From Cyrtodaria siliqua (taxonomy: Eukaryota; Mollusca; Bivalvia; Adapedonta; Hiatellidae), in NCBI GenBank assembly GCA_037043455.1, contig JAWPHD010001418.1, forward strand, positions 1 through 64,000: a stretch of DNA of 64,000 nt, in the 5' to 3' direction. The notes under the pieces are model-generated. The model saw only the letters and a list, made by a program, of their open reading frames with translations. It searched no databases and had not been told where the DNA came from. Shown here one piece after another: positions 11,161-22,600 of this stretch; positions within the stretch are counted from its first letter, which is position 1, and the number at the start of each line of letters is the position of its first letter. The translations under genes were made by a program, and so were the position numbers.

Positions 11161-12835
11161 TTTTTATAAAAACTGTGTTAAATTATCAATTTTAAGCAGT
11201 ATTTTCGATGACAGTATTTAACTATTTATATTTTGAGGAGTTGTTTTAATATCATTAATTGTAAATAATTTAATACCAATATGTATACAAAACTACAAAA
11301 CATACCGATCCAGTGTCGTTCCCTGTGACTTGTGTATTGTCATTCCAAAAGCCAATTTTAACGGATACTGCTCTCGGAAAGCAATGTCTCTATTGCTTCT
11401 TGGATCATACACTGTTTAAATAGAAAATTGAAAACTTGAAGAATGGATATTAATAATGTGTTACAGTAATAACTCATAAATCAAAAACAAATTATTACAC
11501 TCTGCATTGGCAGATCTATATGATTGGCTGAATGGTGTTAACATCATTTTCAGCTATATATGCAGGTCAATTTCCACCACGGATGCAGACCACCTACTTT
11601 AATCTGGGCCCCATTTGGATTCTAACCTCTAATCATGAGGGGCACAAATACAGCCTTTTGAATAATGCTTTATTATAATCTTAGTTCAGTTGTTTGTTAA
11701 ATGGGGGTGTGGCAATATCAATTTTTTATGAAATATTAAAATTAAAAGCTTGGTTTTATTAATCACCTATCATGTTAACTGCAACTAGAAATTCAATTTA
11801 TATTAAAGTTCGATTGCATTTACCTGTGAAGGAAAACTTTTCTATGGGCACTGTTCCAATTGATGGGAATTCCACTATGACAGGCCCACTTTCAGTCAGA
11901 TCGTACACTGTTCCTATGTTGCCGTTTACAAATTTATCTGTTAAATTGCGTAAAAGGATCACTGGACATCCTATCTTCAGCCACAGTACAGGTGGAGCTA
12001 ATATTCCATTGAGTCTTTTTCTGTCACCAGAGTCCTTCGATTTCAATTGAAATAATAGACCTGGAAAGTCTAGAACACTATCACGATTTATGTCGTCAAC
12101 TAAATCATTGGTTGCGAAAAGTTTTAAGTTGTCGTCTTCAGGCAATGGTCTCGACAAGCTTTCAATATATGTTATTGTCTCTGGAGATGGAGAGCCTTGA
12201 GCTACCTACCTCTTGGATTGAATTAATTAAGAGTTCTTCCTGTTGTCTGATAACCTCTGTTAAAATGACTTTATGTGTGCATACTTTACAAAAGAATGGG
12301 CTTTCAAAGTAGTGTGCACCATCTTCAGAGTATAATGCATTTGGAACAGGGGCAGGTTGACGAAAGTCACCACAAAGTACTAATTGCATCCCACCAAAAA
12401 GCAGGCTGGGGTTTTTAATAAAACACACAGCTTCTAACATGTCAAAAAGCTTCCAACTCAACATGGAACATTCATCAATTATAAGCACTTCAGTCTGCAT
12501 TATATTTTTAACTACCTGCTGATATTTTACATTATTTGTAATAACTTTTACAATTTCAGAAGGGCTGTATCTGCCGTCGCCTATCCCTGACTATCGATGA
12601 ATTGTTGTAGCCCCTAGTGATACAGGATAAACCAGACAGGAAATTCAGTTGTGCATGTTAATGAAACATTTATTTTCTTGCTCCTGCAATTATCGCCGAT
12701 TTTCTGGACAACGTAGGACTGCTAGGAGGTTATGTCCCTGATGGACGAGATCTACAGCAACACGTTGCTTTTCATTTAAGAAAGAAATGTTTGACATGTG
12801 TGCGGGAAGATTTTTCTCTGCTTTCTACGGACATA

Positions 12836-13303
12836 CGATATGAAGCTGGGTACAAGCGACCGGGAAAGCGACTGGACCAATACGAGCGCTTATTACAAAA
12901 TCAACATCCGGGTGACTTATTTTCAACATGGTGAATCGCAACGATAAACAAATAACCGTTTGTGAAAGAACTCGATTGCAGCGTCTGTGATTACTCCTGG
13001 AAGTTCTTCGTACCGGTGAGTGTTGTTAAACGGTTTTCTTTCAACGATCACGTTGCATTTTTATGCGAGAGTCGTCGCAGATAGATATTTCCCTATACCG
13101 TACCATGTACGTAGAAAATGCATTGTTTAGGTCATATCGTAGTCGACATGCTTTCAAACGTCTTTAACGTTTCGCTGATGCGATATAAAGTACACATTGA
13201 AGAAATCAGTGTTGTGACTATTTGTTATAATATGTACCTGATTGATTCGAATCGGAATGACGGTGCTATGATCAAAATTACAAGCACAGCAAGGCTTTAA
13301 GCG
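12836..13303. repeat. Right arm of the long terminal inverted repeat
   Basis: Inverse copy of 1-473. The pairing begins at tacgatatgaagc near 12,836 and runs to aagcga near 13,303, after which the left partner is outside the window. It abuts the truncated 5' side of the helicase gene. Confidence 0.85.
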
Positions 13304-14072
13304 AGGTCTATAGTTGTTTTTATTAAAGAGTCCAAGACCTATATATATTTGTTTTTTTAACATTGAAAACAAAACCAAGTAGAACAGTTTACAATATGTC
13401 ATTGGAAACATATTTAAGGGTGGTAGTAGAGAAACAGGTAGGAAGGGTCGTGGGGGGGGGGGGGGGAGGGGGGAGTAGAGTGGGGTCGGTGTGGGCGGGA
13501 TGGGGTTCGCGCCGTATGCCTGTGGGAAAACTAAGAAAGTCTGTAATTACACAGTATAATTCAAGGTGGCAGTATATTATTTAACACATATATATTTAAT
13601 ATATGCTTTAAATAGTCACAGCCCTGTCAAATCTTTGCACACTACTTAACAATGTTATTAACTTGCAGAGTTGAATAACTACACTGTGTGGCTGTGGAAG
13701 ACTTGCTGAGAGAATGACACTTAGTTCCATAAATTGGTAAGTCATTGTATAAATCTGTATCTGGTGAGGTGTGTTGCATCAATTTATATGCACAGCTATT
13801 TTTATGTATTGTTCTTTTATAACTATTATCTACAGCATGTCACTAGACACAAAGACGTTTATATAATCTGCATTATATAATCTGCATAAGTAAACACATA
13901 TGTAATGCATTCTTTGTTATAAATGCTTGTACTTGATGATATATATATATATGTATTTGTTAAGTGATCACTTAGCTTTACTATGCATTTCAGAGTATTT
14001 CTTCCATATCTACAATATGATGGACACCTAGTGACTTACAGTGAGAGAATCTGAACAGATGGTGTTTTATAG
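13304..14072. other. Non-coding stretch with poly-G tract
   Basis: No supported gene. It contains a G-rich run at about 13,449-13,475 and AT microsatellites near 13,940. A 73-codon frame across the G run is glycine-rich only because of the tract. Confidence 0.5.
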
Positions 14073-16625
14073 TTAGCTCTACTGGCCGATCCCATAAGAG
14101 CTTATGGGATGACGAGTTGTCCGTCGTCCGTCCGTTAACGTTTGCCTTGTGAACACTCTAGGGCCTTCATTATTATTTGGATCTTTACGAAACTTGGCCA
14201 GTGTCTTTATATCAATGAAAGCTCGGATAACGACGAATACCAGAGAGAGGAGAATTGAGAAATATAAGACAGATGCAGAGAGAGGATAGAGGATAGATTG
14301 ATAGGAAGATGGAGGAGAGCGGTAATAGAAAAATATTTAACAGAACGGAATCAGTTTTGTACTAGAGAAGACTTTAGCATGAGACAAAACGTTCATAGTT
14401 TAAAGATGATAAGAGGTCTACTGTATAGAGAAGTAAATGAGGGAAATGGAGATTTCAACCAACTGGTTTTGCCGAAGGGTTTATATAAACAAGGTACTTC
14501 AGGGATTGCACGATGACATCGGTCACTCCGGACGGGACAGAACGCTATCGCTGCTAACAGAAATATTCGTCTGGCCAGGTATGGCAACTGAATTGGACCA
14601 ATGAATTTGTAAAATGCGATAGGTGCATAAAAGGAAGTCGTGGACCAATATAAAGACAGAATTGGTGAATATATTATATAATAATATCCGTCGTCCGTCG
14701 TCGGCCGTTAACGTTTGCCTTATGAACATTCTAAGGGCCCTTCATTATTAATTGGAACTTTATAAAACTTTGCCAGTGTCTTTATATCATTGAAAGCTCG
14801 GACAATTTCGAAAACCAGCCAGATCGGATTAATTTCGCCGGAGTTATGGCCCTTCTTTTGCTAAAAAATGCCATATTAACCCTTGTGAACACTCTAGCAT
14901 CTTCATTTAATATTTGATCTTTACCAAGCTCTCACAGATTGTTATTTATAATGAAAGCTCGGACAAGTTCGAAAACCAACTAAATTGGGTCATTAACAAC
15001 AGAGTTATGGCCCTTGTTTCTTCTGAAAAATGCCATTTTCTGCCTTGTGAACACTCTAGCACACCTTCATGTATTATTTGATCTTTACCAAACTTGCACA
15101 GATTGTTAATATCAATATAAGTTCGGACAAGTTCAAAAAACAGCCAAATCGAATCCGTAACACCAGAGTTATGGCCCTTGTTTTTTGCTGAAAAATGCCG
15201 TTTTCTGTATTGTGAACACTCTAGCACCTTAATTTATTATCTTTTCTTAACCAAATTTGCACAGATTGTTAATATCAATGAAAACTTGGACAAGTTCGAA
15301 AACCAGCTAAATTGCATATATAATACCACAGTTATGGCCCTTGTTTGTTCCGAAAAATGCCATTTTCTGCCGTGTGAACACTCTAGCAACTTCATTTATT
15401 ATTTGATCTTTACCAAACTTGCATAGATTGTTAATATCAATGAAAGCTCAGACAACATCAAAAACCAGCCAGATCGGATAAGCAACACAGTAGCTATGGA
15501 CTTATTTTTTCTAAAAATGCGATTTTCTGCTTTTTGACACTCTTGAGTCCAGCACCTTCATTGACTATATGATACTTTACCATAGATTGTTAATAGCATT
15601 GAAATCTTGGACGAGTTCGAAAAACAGCAAGATCGGACCATTAATTCCGGAGTTATGGCCCTTGTCTTTGCTAAAATATGCCCTGTTCTGCATTGTGAAC
15701 ACTCTAGTACCTTAATTTATTGCTTGATTCTTACTAAAAAAAATAATTGTATTTTGTCATTTGTTTTCTTCATTTATTGTATATATCCGGTCCGAAGGTT
15801 GTCTGTCCTTGGTAGTTCACAAATATTCTCTCCCTATATGTCATTCTGCCTTGTGAACGTGAATCTCTTACGAGATCCCAATTTCGAAAGTTGCCGTAGT
15901 GAGTTCAAATTCTCTCCCTTTATTATATTTACTGAATTCACAGTATCCCCCAAGATCCGGCACCTTTCATTGTCACTGTCTCAATATACCTGTGTGTGGT
16001 TGAACGCTTAAACGTGGCCCACTCATATGAGCTATAATTGTATTGTATGTATGCGTCTATATGTTAATTGTGCTCTCCAGACGAGTGTGTTATGATGTAG
16101 AGATACAGTTCATCAACGTGTGTTGCAACTATCTTTATTAAGGAGTGAATTCATACGCTTGATTTCTGTGTATCTCGTCATAGCTAGACGCCGTGCCATA
16201 ATTCGTCCGAAGGTTGTCTGTCCTTGGTAGTTCACAAACATTTCTCCCTATATATATACATACATATATAAATTTTAACGCCGTGATGGATTTGAAGAAA
16301 GTTAGCAGGAAGCATCGGTAAGATGTCTAGTTGTGCATATCACGCTTTTGCTCCAGTTCGCTGATTCTTGACGGTAGTTATGGAATTTAACATTTTTACT
16401 TTAAATTTCTTGTCGGCGCTACTCCTCCTAAACGGCTTGTTGGATTTCTACGAAATTTTGCAGGAAATTTCGGTATGATGTCTAGTTGTGCAAATCACTG
16501 CACATCAATGAAATATTGGACAAGTTAAAAAAAAAAGAAGTACTGATGGGAATTTTATGAGGACAACCCATGATATAAGAGCCGTTTTAGCCAGTAGAGC
16601 GTCTACAGGCCCTCTGGGCCTCTTG
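14073..16625. mobile_element. TIR-bounded non-autonomous element with internal tandem units
   Basis: Short inverted ends, agctctactggcc at 14,074 and ccagtagagcg at 16,591, bound a region dominated by diverged units of about 150-160 bp. The units share gtgaacactctag, atttgatctttaccaaactt and gagttatggcccttg. At least seven occur between 14,140 and 15,730. The design (subterminal repeats, no transposase) fits a non-autonomous DNA transposon. A related fragment with agagttatggcc flanks the GC-rich island near 59,400. A Gypsy integrase fragment interrupts it. Confidence 0.6.
14250..14665 (+). pseudogene. Ty3/Gypsy integrase zinc-binding fragment
   Basis: The plus-strand frame at 14,298-14,516 continues, after a shift, into LHDDIGHSGRDRTLSLL and VWPGMATELDQ, then KCD/RC-like residues. 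This is the H2C2 zinc-binding N-terminus of a retrotransposon integrase, preceded by the usual linker. Neither the catalytic core nor LTRs are present. It is embedded in the repeat element at 14,073-16,625. Confidence 0.65.
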
Positions 16626-18930
16626 TTTTGTGGAGTCAGGTGGCATACACTTTGCTCTCCACAGCATCTTTTTGTTTTGATTTCCTGAATTTTGTTGATA
16701 ACTCATTTGTCAACGATTGATTATGTATCGGTATTGAAGTTGTTTTCATTGTAACGTAAGTACATTTCCAAAATTTAACCGTGCCTCGGTGTAGCTACGG
16801 TCCTTAATATGTACAGGATGAGTGTGTCAGTGGCGTATAGGCACTGCTGGCGCCGGCCTGCAACTTTTCAGAAAAACGTTGAAATTGCCTTAGAAAATGC
16901 GAGTGTGTGTGTGTGGAGGAGGGGGCAGAGGTGTGGGAGGTGGGGGGCGCGTTATATCTACATTTTTTTGTTGTAAATTATTCCGAAATGTAGACTCTTC
17001 GTAAATCGTTCAAAATAGCGTTTCGCCAATAACATGTTGAAATCCATTCAACTATGACGATTTTAAAGTTCTGTTTATTCCCCAAAAAAATATCACACAA
17101 CTCGTTACATTGCAACAGTTTAACGTTTAATAAAGAGAATCTGGGGTATACCATTCATATACCGCCCCTCCCCCTCCAACCACCCCCCCCCCCCCCCCCC
17201 CCCCCCCCACCCACACCAACCCACCCTCACACACACATTGCATCTTCAAATTTGCAGTACATAATTGGACCTTCAACTAAACACTGGCCAGTTACGTCCC
17301 TGGGGTGCGTCGTGCGCGCGTTTGTGTGTGCCTGAGTACATGCGTATACATGCATGCATGATGGATGTATGCATTCATGTACGGCTTTTAACAATAGTTC
17401 AGACATATCACTGACTGTGTCTACTTGTGGCAGGAAGCTAGCTGTTTGCTCAACTAAACACGTGATACATCAACACTGACACGTGGTCGACCAGTCCCGT
17501 ACCTACCTCTATATGTTGAGCGCGAAGCAAGGAGCTAATATTACCAATTTTATAAAGGCTTTGGTCATGACCTGGTCGGAGATGGACCCACGCCCGCTGC
17601 ATGCGAGGCGGACGCTGTACCATTACGCCACCGCCGTGGTGACCTGTGTGACGCGAGGAGTTTGACGGAATGAAAGACTGTTTAGTATTTATGGAGACTA
17701 GACGTATAAGGAGTTTATAAAAGAGGTTAAACTAGCTTGGGTTCTGAAGGGTTTCTGAAGTTGACAATTTTGATGAAGAAAGCATTTCTCAACATGACCT
17801 GAACTGTGCCATCCATTGTCTACATGAACACCTGGCTGCAGATCTTTAAACATTTCCTGTCTTACACATATAACTTTGATGGTAGGGTTGTATATGGGGT
17901 GACGCGTATTCTATCTTAGGCCCAATCAGAGTATTATTTGCAACCACGTTCTTTTGTAGATGATCACACAGTTTGCGTCATAAAAAACGAGGGTCTCAGT
18001 TGCCTTGCTTTAAATGTGTTTAAGGACCTAGTCTAAACTATCTGTAATGGTAACCAAAAGGTATTTTGTCAGATGTAACCGCTCTCCAGCACGTGGCCAT
18101 GTTTGCCGAGTGTGTGGTCGTGTAGTATATGCCGGACCACCCGGTGCCTGGTTTGCTCTTATGGAATGGGCATTTGGATACTTTAAACTCCATAAACTAA
18201 TCATGCTCCCAGACAAGGATAGATATTCTTGCTGGATCTGACAACCTTTCCTGACCGGTCAGCAATATTTCATCTAGCACCTAATTTCGTTCTATTATTT
18301 TAAAGTCACTTATACTTTTCAAGGACTTTTGGTAGGTCTATTTGTATAATTGTAAATTATTTATATGCACAATTATAAAATAATAAACGCTAAATCGTTT
18401 AAAAGAACAATTCCTTTTGGTTTTGAACGGATTTTACAATGTCTTTAATTAAATAAATCGCCAGTATTTTGTTATTTTGTATTTAACAATAAAAAATCTA
18501 TGATATTCAACTGCAAGCATTCGTTTTAGAATGGAAATGCTGTATTTCACAACAAAGAAACACATAGTTTTCGTTATTTAATATCAACCATATAACATAA
18601 AACATGAGCGTATGTTACCCCGACAAACATAGTGTTGAAAACGCTTTAATAGGAAACGAAAACTAACTTCAAACCTGCTCAAGTTTTCACTTGTTTAATT
18701 TTTGATTAAAAAAATCATTTGCAATGTCATTTTATTGATGTGTGTATGTTTGACTAAACATGCAATACTATTTTTTATGATTGTCTAAATAATTAATTAG
18801 GAAAATATATAGACAATCCAATGTAAATTACATAAAATAACCAATTTCTGCATTTCAAAATATACGTTATGTTTGTGTGTATGTTAGGTTTCCTTGTTGT
18901 AGCACTAAGAAATGCCAATATACACGTCTG
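16626..18930. other. Non-coding stretch; poly-C tract and SINE-like head
   Basis: A C-rich run lies at 17,181-17,209. On the minus strand near 17,560-17,645, tggcgtaatggtacagcg and a weak B-box-like ggtccatctcc suggest a decayed tRNA-derived SINE head. No protein-coding gene is supported. Confidence 0.4.
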
Positions 18931-18936
18931 TTTATT
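18931..18936 (-). terminator. Candidate poly(A) signal of the NRF-6-like gene
   Basis: AATAAA on the minus strand, about 630 nt beyond the stop codon at 19,567. No closer canonical signal was noticed. It is only a hexamer match. Confidence 0.3.
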
Positions 18937-19566
18937 TTTCTAGCATACTTATATCAACTGATACGATAGCCAAACATACTATTGCGAAATACCTAAGCAT
19001 ATTTGCTATTAAGCTTTTAAAGACATTTTACGCAACATTGCAATATAACCTTTCGATAGCCCACCAAACGCTTTGTATGACTGAAATTAATCACATTGCT
19101 GAATCATGTGCGCCCAGAGTTTTACAGCACAAAGAGCTCGCCGGTGTCGGAATGACTTACTAATTTGCACATTTGGATTGTTTTGCTTCAGTAAAAAAAA
19201 ATAATATTGAGGCAAACTATTTTCGGGAAAGTTTAAAAGCCCGTGTTCAAATTCAAGCCTGCGAGTTTAAAATACATCAAAAACAATACTTTAGTCAACT
19301 GACATTATATACGAATTTATATATTCCGTAATATTAAGCATTGTGCCCTTGGCCGTATAGAGTCCACGGGCTTATAAGTGTCCCACCATGCATAATACAT
19401 ACTAACACGGTATGTCTACAATAGAACACAACCTTTGAACAACATTTCCTTGCCTATAGGCGTCATTAACAAACAGATAAGTTCAGAACATATTCTTGCA
19501 CCAACAGTAATACTGAATCAACACAACACATGTGAGATGACGAAAATAACAATCTGTGTCCATATA

Positions 19567-19689
19567 TTAACTATGTTTTCCTCTGCCAAGTAGAACTTTC
19601 TCCAGTCCCATCATTGGTGATTCAAATGCCAGGGACACTACAAATGCTAAGGCATAGGATAGGCAGGCGTGACCAAGAAACAAATATAT
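19567..19689 (-). CDS. NRF-6-like gene exon 16 (stop)
   Basis: Residues 731-770: a final membrane span (ACLSYALAFVVSLAFE), then SPMMGLEKVLLGRGKHS and TAA. The acceptor is gtttattttcag. Confidence 0.92.
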   Translation of the reverse strand: MYLFLGHACLSYALAFVVSLAFESPMMGLEKVLLGRGKHS

Positions 19690-22600
19690 CTGAAAATAAA
19701 CAACAGAAATATATTTTTATAATAAAAAAGCCCAGCATTAGACCTTACAGTTAACTCCTATAATGTATTATAAATCAAAGTGATATACTGACAGGCCATA
19801 CATATTCAGATTTTATTTTTTTTACAAAATGTACAAGATGAACGTAGAACGAAAAACATCAAAAACGCATTGGGAGATGTAAGGATAGTTTAGAAGCGCT
19901 GTGTGACTGCTTCTAACGTATATTATTATGAGTATTTGAAGGGAAGTAAAGTAAATGTGCCGGACTGTTTGAGTCAATTCTACTTACGATATAGTCTATA
20001 TGGGAAGTGGGCGGGGTATACAAGAATAGTTCTTTGATTGACTCGCTTCCGTTTGATAAAAGGGAATGTATTCGTAAGCCAGGCTTATTATCAGTATTGT
20101 CACTGAAAGTAAGTTGTGTAAATAATTTTTCTCTCTATGTGTTATTCGTCCAGATTGATATTTCACTTCAAAGTGTAACCAGATACATTCGTTTTTGCCG
20201 TGAGTCCCATGGAAAATATATTTTTCTTCTGTATAAAATCTCTTCGCTCAGGTTCTCTCGATATAAATTTATATTTGTTGTTTCGTAAATATACCGAAAT
20301 ACGAACTTACCATCTCGAGATCGTACCAATACATCGGGGTGTGCCTGCTGCTATTGTATGTGTACATAACCACGGGGTGAACTAGATACGCGCAGTACGT
20401 CAGACGGCTCAAAGGTATGATTGCCCGCCATGATAGCAACCGGTTAACAACTCCTGAAATAACAAATAAATGATATTTTTTATGCAACTTAAATATTAAG
20501 TATGGCTCATTAGCAAGCAAGCATTCTCAAAGTGTAACCAACCAAAACACGCATGTTAAACAAACACAATGTTATGAATACATAATCATTTAAAGGTAAA
20601 GCATTAAACAGCAAAAATATAAACGTGTTGACAATAGAATCACCGCTTTGGAACTGAATGATTTATATGTATTTAAGAACATGGAAATGGAAGAGTTCAA
20701 TTATGTGATTTGGTTACTATGGTTACTATGGTTACTATGGTTACTATGGTTGTTCAGTACGATTCTGGATACATCCTGAGATGTTTATTATTTTGTATGT
20801 ATAGCTTTAGTTAGTTTCTCTGGATGTGGACTTTATTGTCAGAGATTTCCTTTTGATGGGATGTAGTTTTGTTTACACTGTCTTGTCTATTTGGACGCTG
20901 AAGACAGGATAATAGCGAAGATTGTGCGCATGTAAATCGATTCAAGCTAACCAGTAGGCCTTATTGCCTACTGACCGTTCCAAGTCGGTAACCCTGTCTT
21001 CACCACACTTTCTGTTGTTTTTTGTCTCTTTCATTGTAGTTTCAAGTCCTTGTTTGCAGTACAGTGCGGACCTACGATGCCATTGCGTTCGGACGCTGTG
21101 GTTTCTATAGGACCCTATATATCATTTTGACCCACTCCTGCTATATGTTGTTCACGGTTATATATGTTTTCTTTTGTAAAAATATAATGTCGAAATAATT
21201 ATTTTAGTTTATTTCTCTTATGAAAAACTTTGGTTTAGATGTAAGGATAAGACCGTAAACTCCAGACTTAAATATGAATACTGTTCTTTTAGAAAACGGT
21301 TTGACCGTGAAGTTCAGAGATGTAAGCGTCTCTATTGGTACAAATTGCAAAGTGACGTATTAAATGAAGTGAAGAGTGATCAAACTAGTTTTTGGAAAAC
21401 TATAGGAAAGATAGGTGTTCGCCAAGTTAAGAAAAGTAGCATTCCAATGGAGGTACTTTTGGATGACGGCAGCGTGTCTAAAGATGTTAAGGATGTTTTG
21501 CTTAAATGGGAACGAGATTATACACATCTTTTAAACAGAGACGTCGAACTTGAAAGTCATACGCCAAACCATAAATTAAATGTAAACAGTAATAACGAGT
21601 ATGATCATATTTTAAACGCAAATATTTGCATACTAGGAGTTAAAAAGGTAGTTAAAAATTCCAAACGTCACAAGGCTTTGGGGTGGATATGATACAAGTT
21701 GATGTTTTAAAGAATGATATATCATTTTATTTTTGCATACTTTAATATTTGTTTGATACAGGTTATATACCTACATTATTGGGTCAAAGCATTATCAATC
21801 CTATTCCAAAGTCGAGCACCGTTAATCCAAGGGTCCCTCTTTCTTATAGAGGCATAACACAAGATTGTTCCATGTATAAGTTGTATAGTTCTATTATAAA
21901 TAATCGCCTTACTGTATGGTCAGAAAGGCATGATAAACTTGTCGATGAACAAAATAGATTTAGAAAGAAACGCAGCACCATTGATCATGTTTCATCCTTA
22001 ACAAATATAATTGAAACAAGGAAGAACAATTTACTTTCTGTGCATTTATTGATTTTCGTAAAGCATATGATTTGATTTTAAGAGATACACTTTTGCATCG
22101 ATTAAGTGACATTGGCATATCTGGTAAAATGTTTATAACTATAACATCTCTATATAGATCTGTCTCATCATGTGTTGAGTAAATAATCGATATACAAATT
22201 GGTTGATGTGAAATCAGGATTAAGACAAGGGTGTGCATTGTCTCCTTTGTCGTTTAATCTTTTTATCAATGACTTGGCTCTTCGCATAAAAGCTTTAGGT
22301 AACGGCATTGATATCGATAACGTATATGGTAAATATACTACTGTATGCTGATGATATTGTTTGGTGCACTATAAACAGTATGTCTGTCAATACCAATAAA
22401 AGCAACATTGTATATTTAAGACCTAACTCTATATCTAGGTCAGAATTTGCCTTTACTTGTGGAACCGATAATATTGATAAATATGTATATCTTGGAATCC
22501 GTTTAACGGAACATCTAGACTATAGTGTTACTGCAAAGGTAGTCGCTCAGAGCGCGAGTCGAGCTTTGGGTTTGCTAATTGCAAAATATAAGTGTTTAGA

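Larger units (their letters stand above)
10295..12625 (-). pseudogene. PIF1-family helicase, three exons, decayed
   Basis: The exons are about 12,625-11,824, 11,411-11,306 and 10,568-10,295. Both introns are GT-AG and the phases match (1, then 2). Visible motifs: GATTIHR and GIGDGRYSPSEIV; the Walker B/motif II region LIIDECSML; GDFRQPAPVPN (motif III); GCPVILLRNLTD; then LAFGMTIHKSQGTTLDR in exon 2; and DIFKPGQLGVAMGRV in exon 3. These define a PIF1-like 5'-3' DNA helicase. The Walker A segment is missing because the right inverted repeat lies immediately upstream. There is an in-frame TAG where a Trp is expected between HR and SGIG (about 12,592), a frameshift upstream of YPVSLG and another near 12,165-12,200. 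The gene is therefore dead or only a 3' part. It overlaps the transposase tail-to-tail near 10,300. Confidence 0.82.

Noticed and set aside
13118..13300. 60-codon frame shared by both long inverted arms
   Set aside because: Conservation is explained by arm identity; it has no known domain and is very short. Kept as part of the repeat.
17054..17335. 93-codon frame with polyproline
   Set aside because: The proline run is the poly-C tract; the rest has no domain.
18047..18241. 64-codon frame with CRVCGRVVYAGPPGAWFAL
   Set aside because: Two cysteines suggest a finger, but the motif is incomplete and there is no flanking gene structure.
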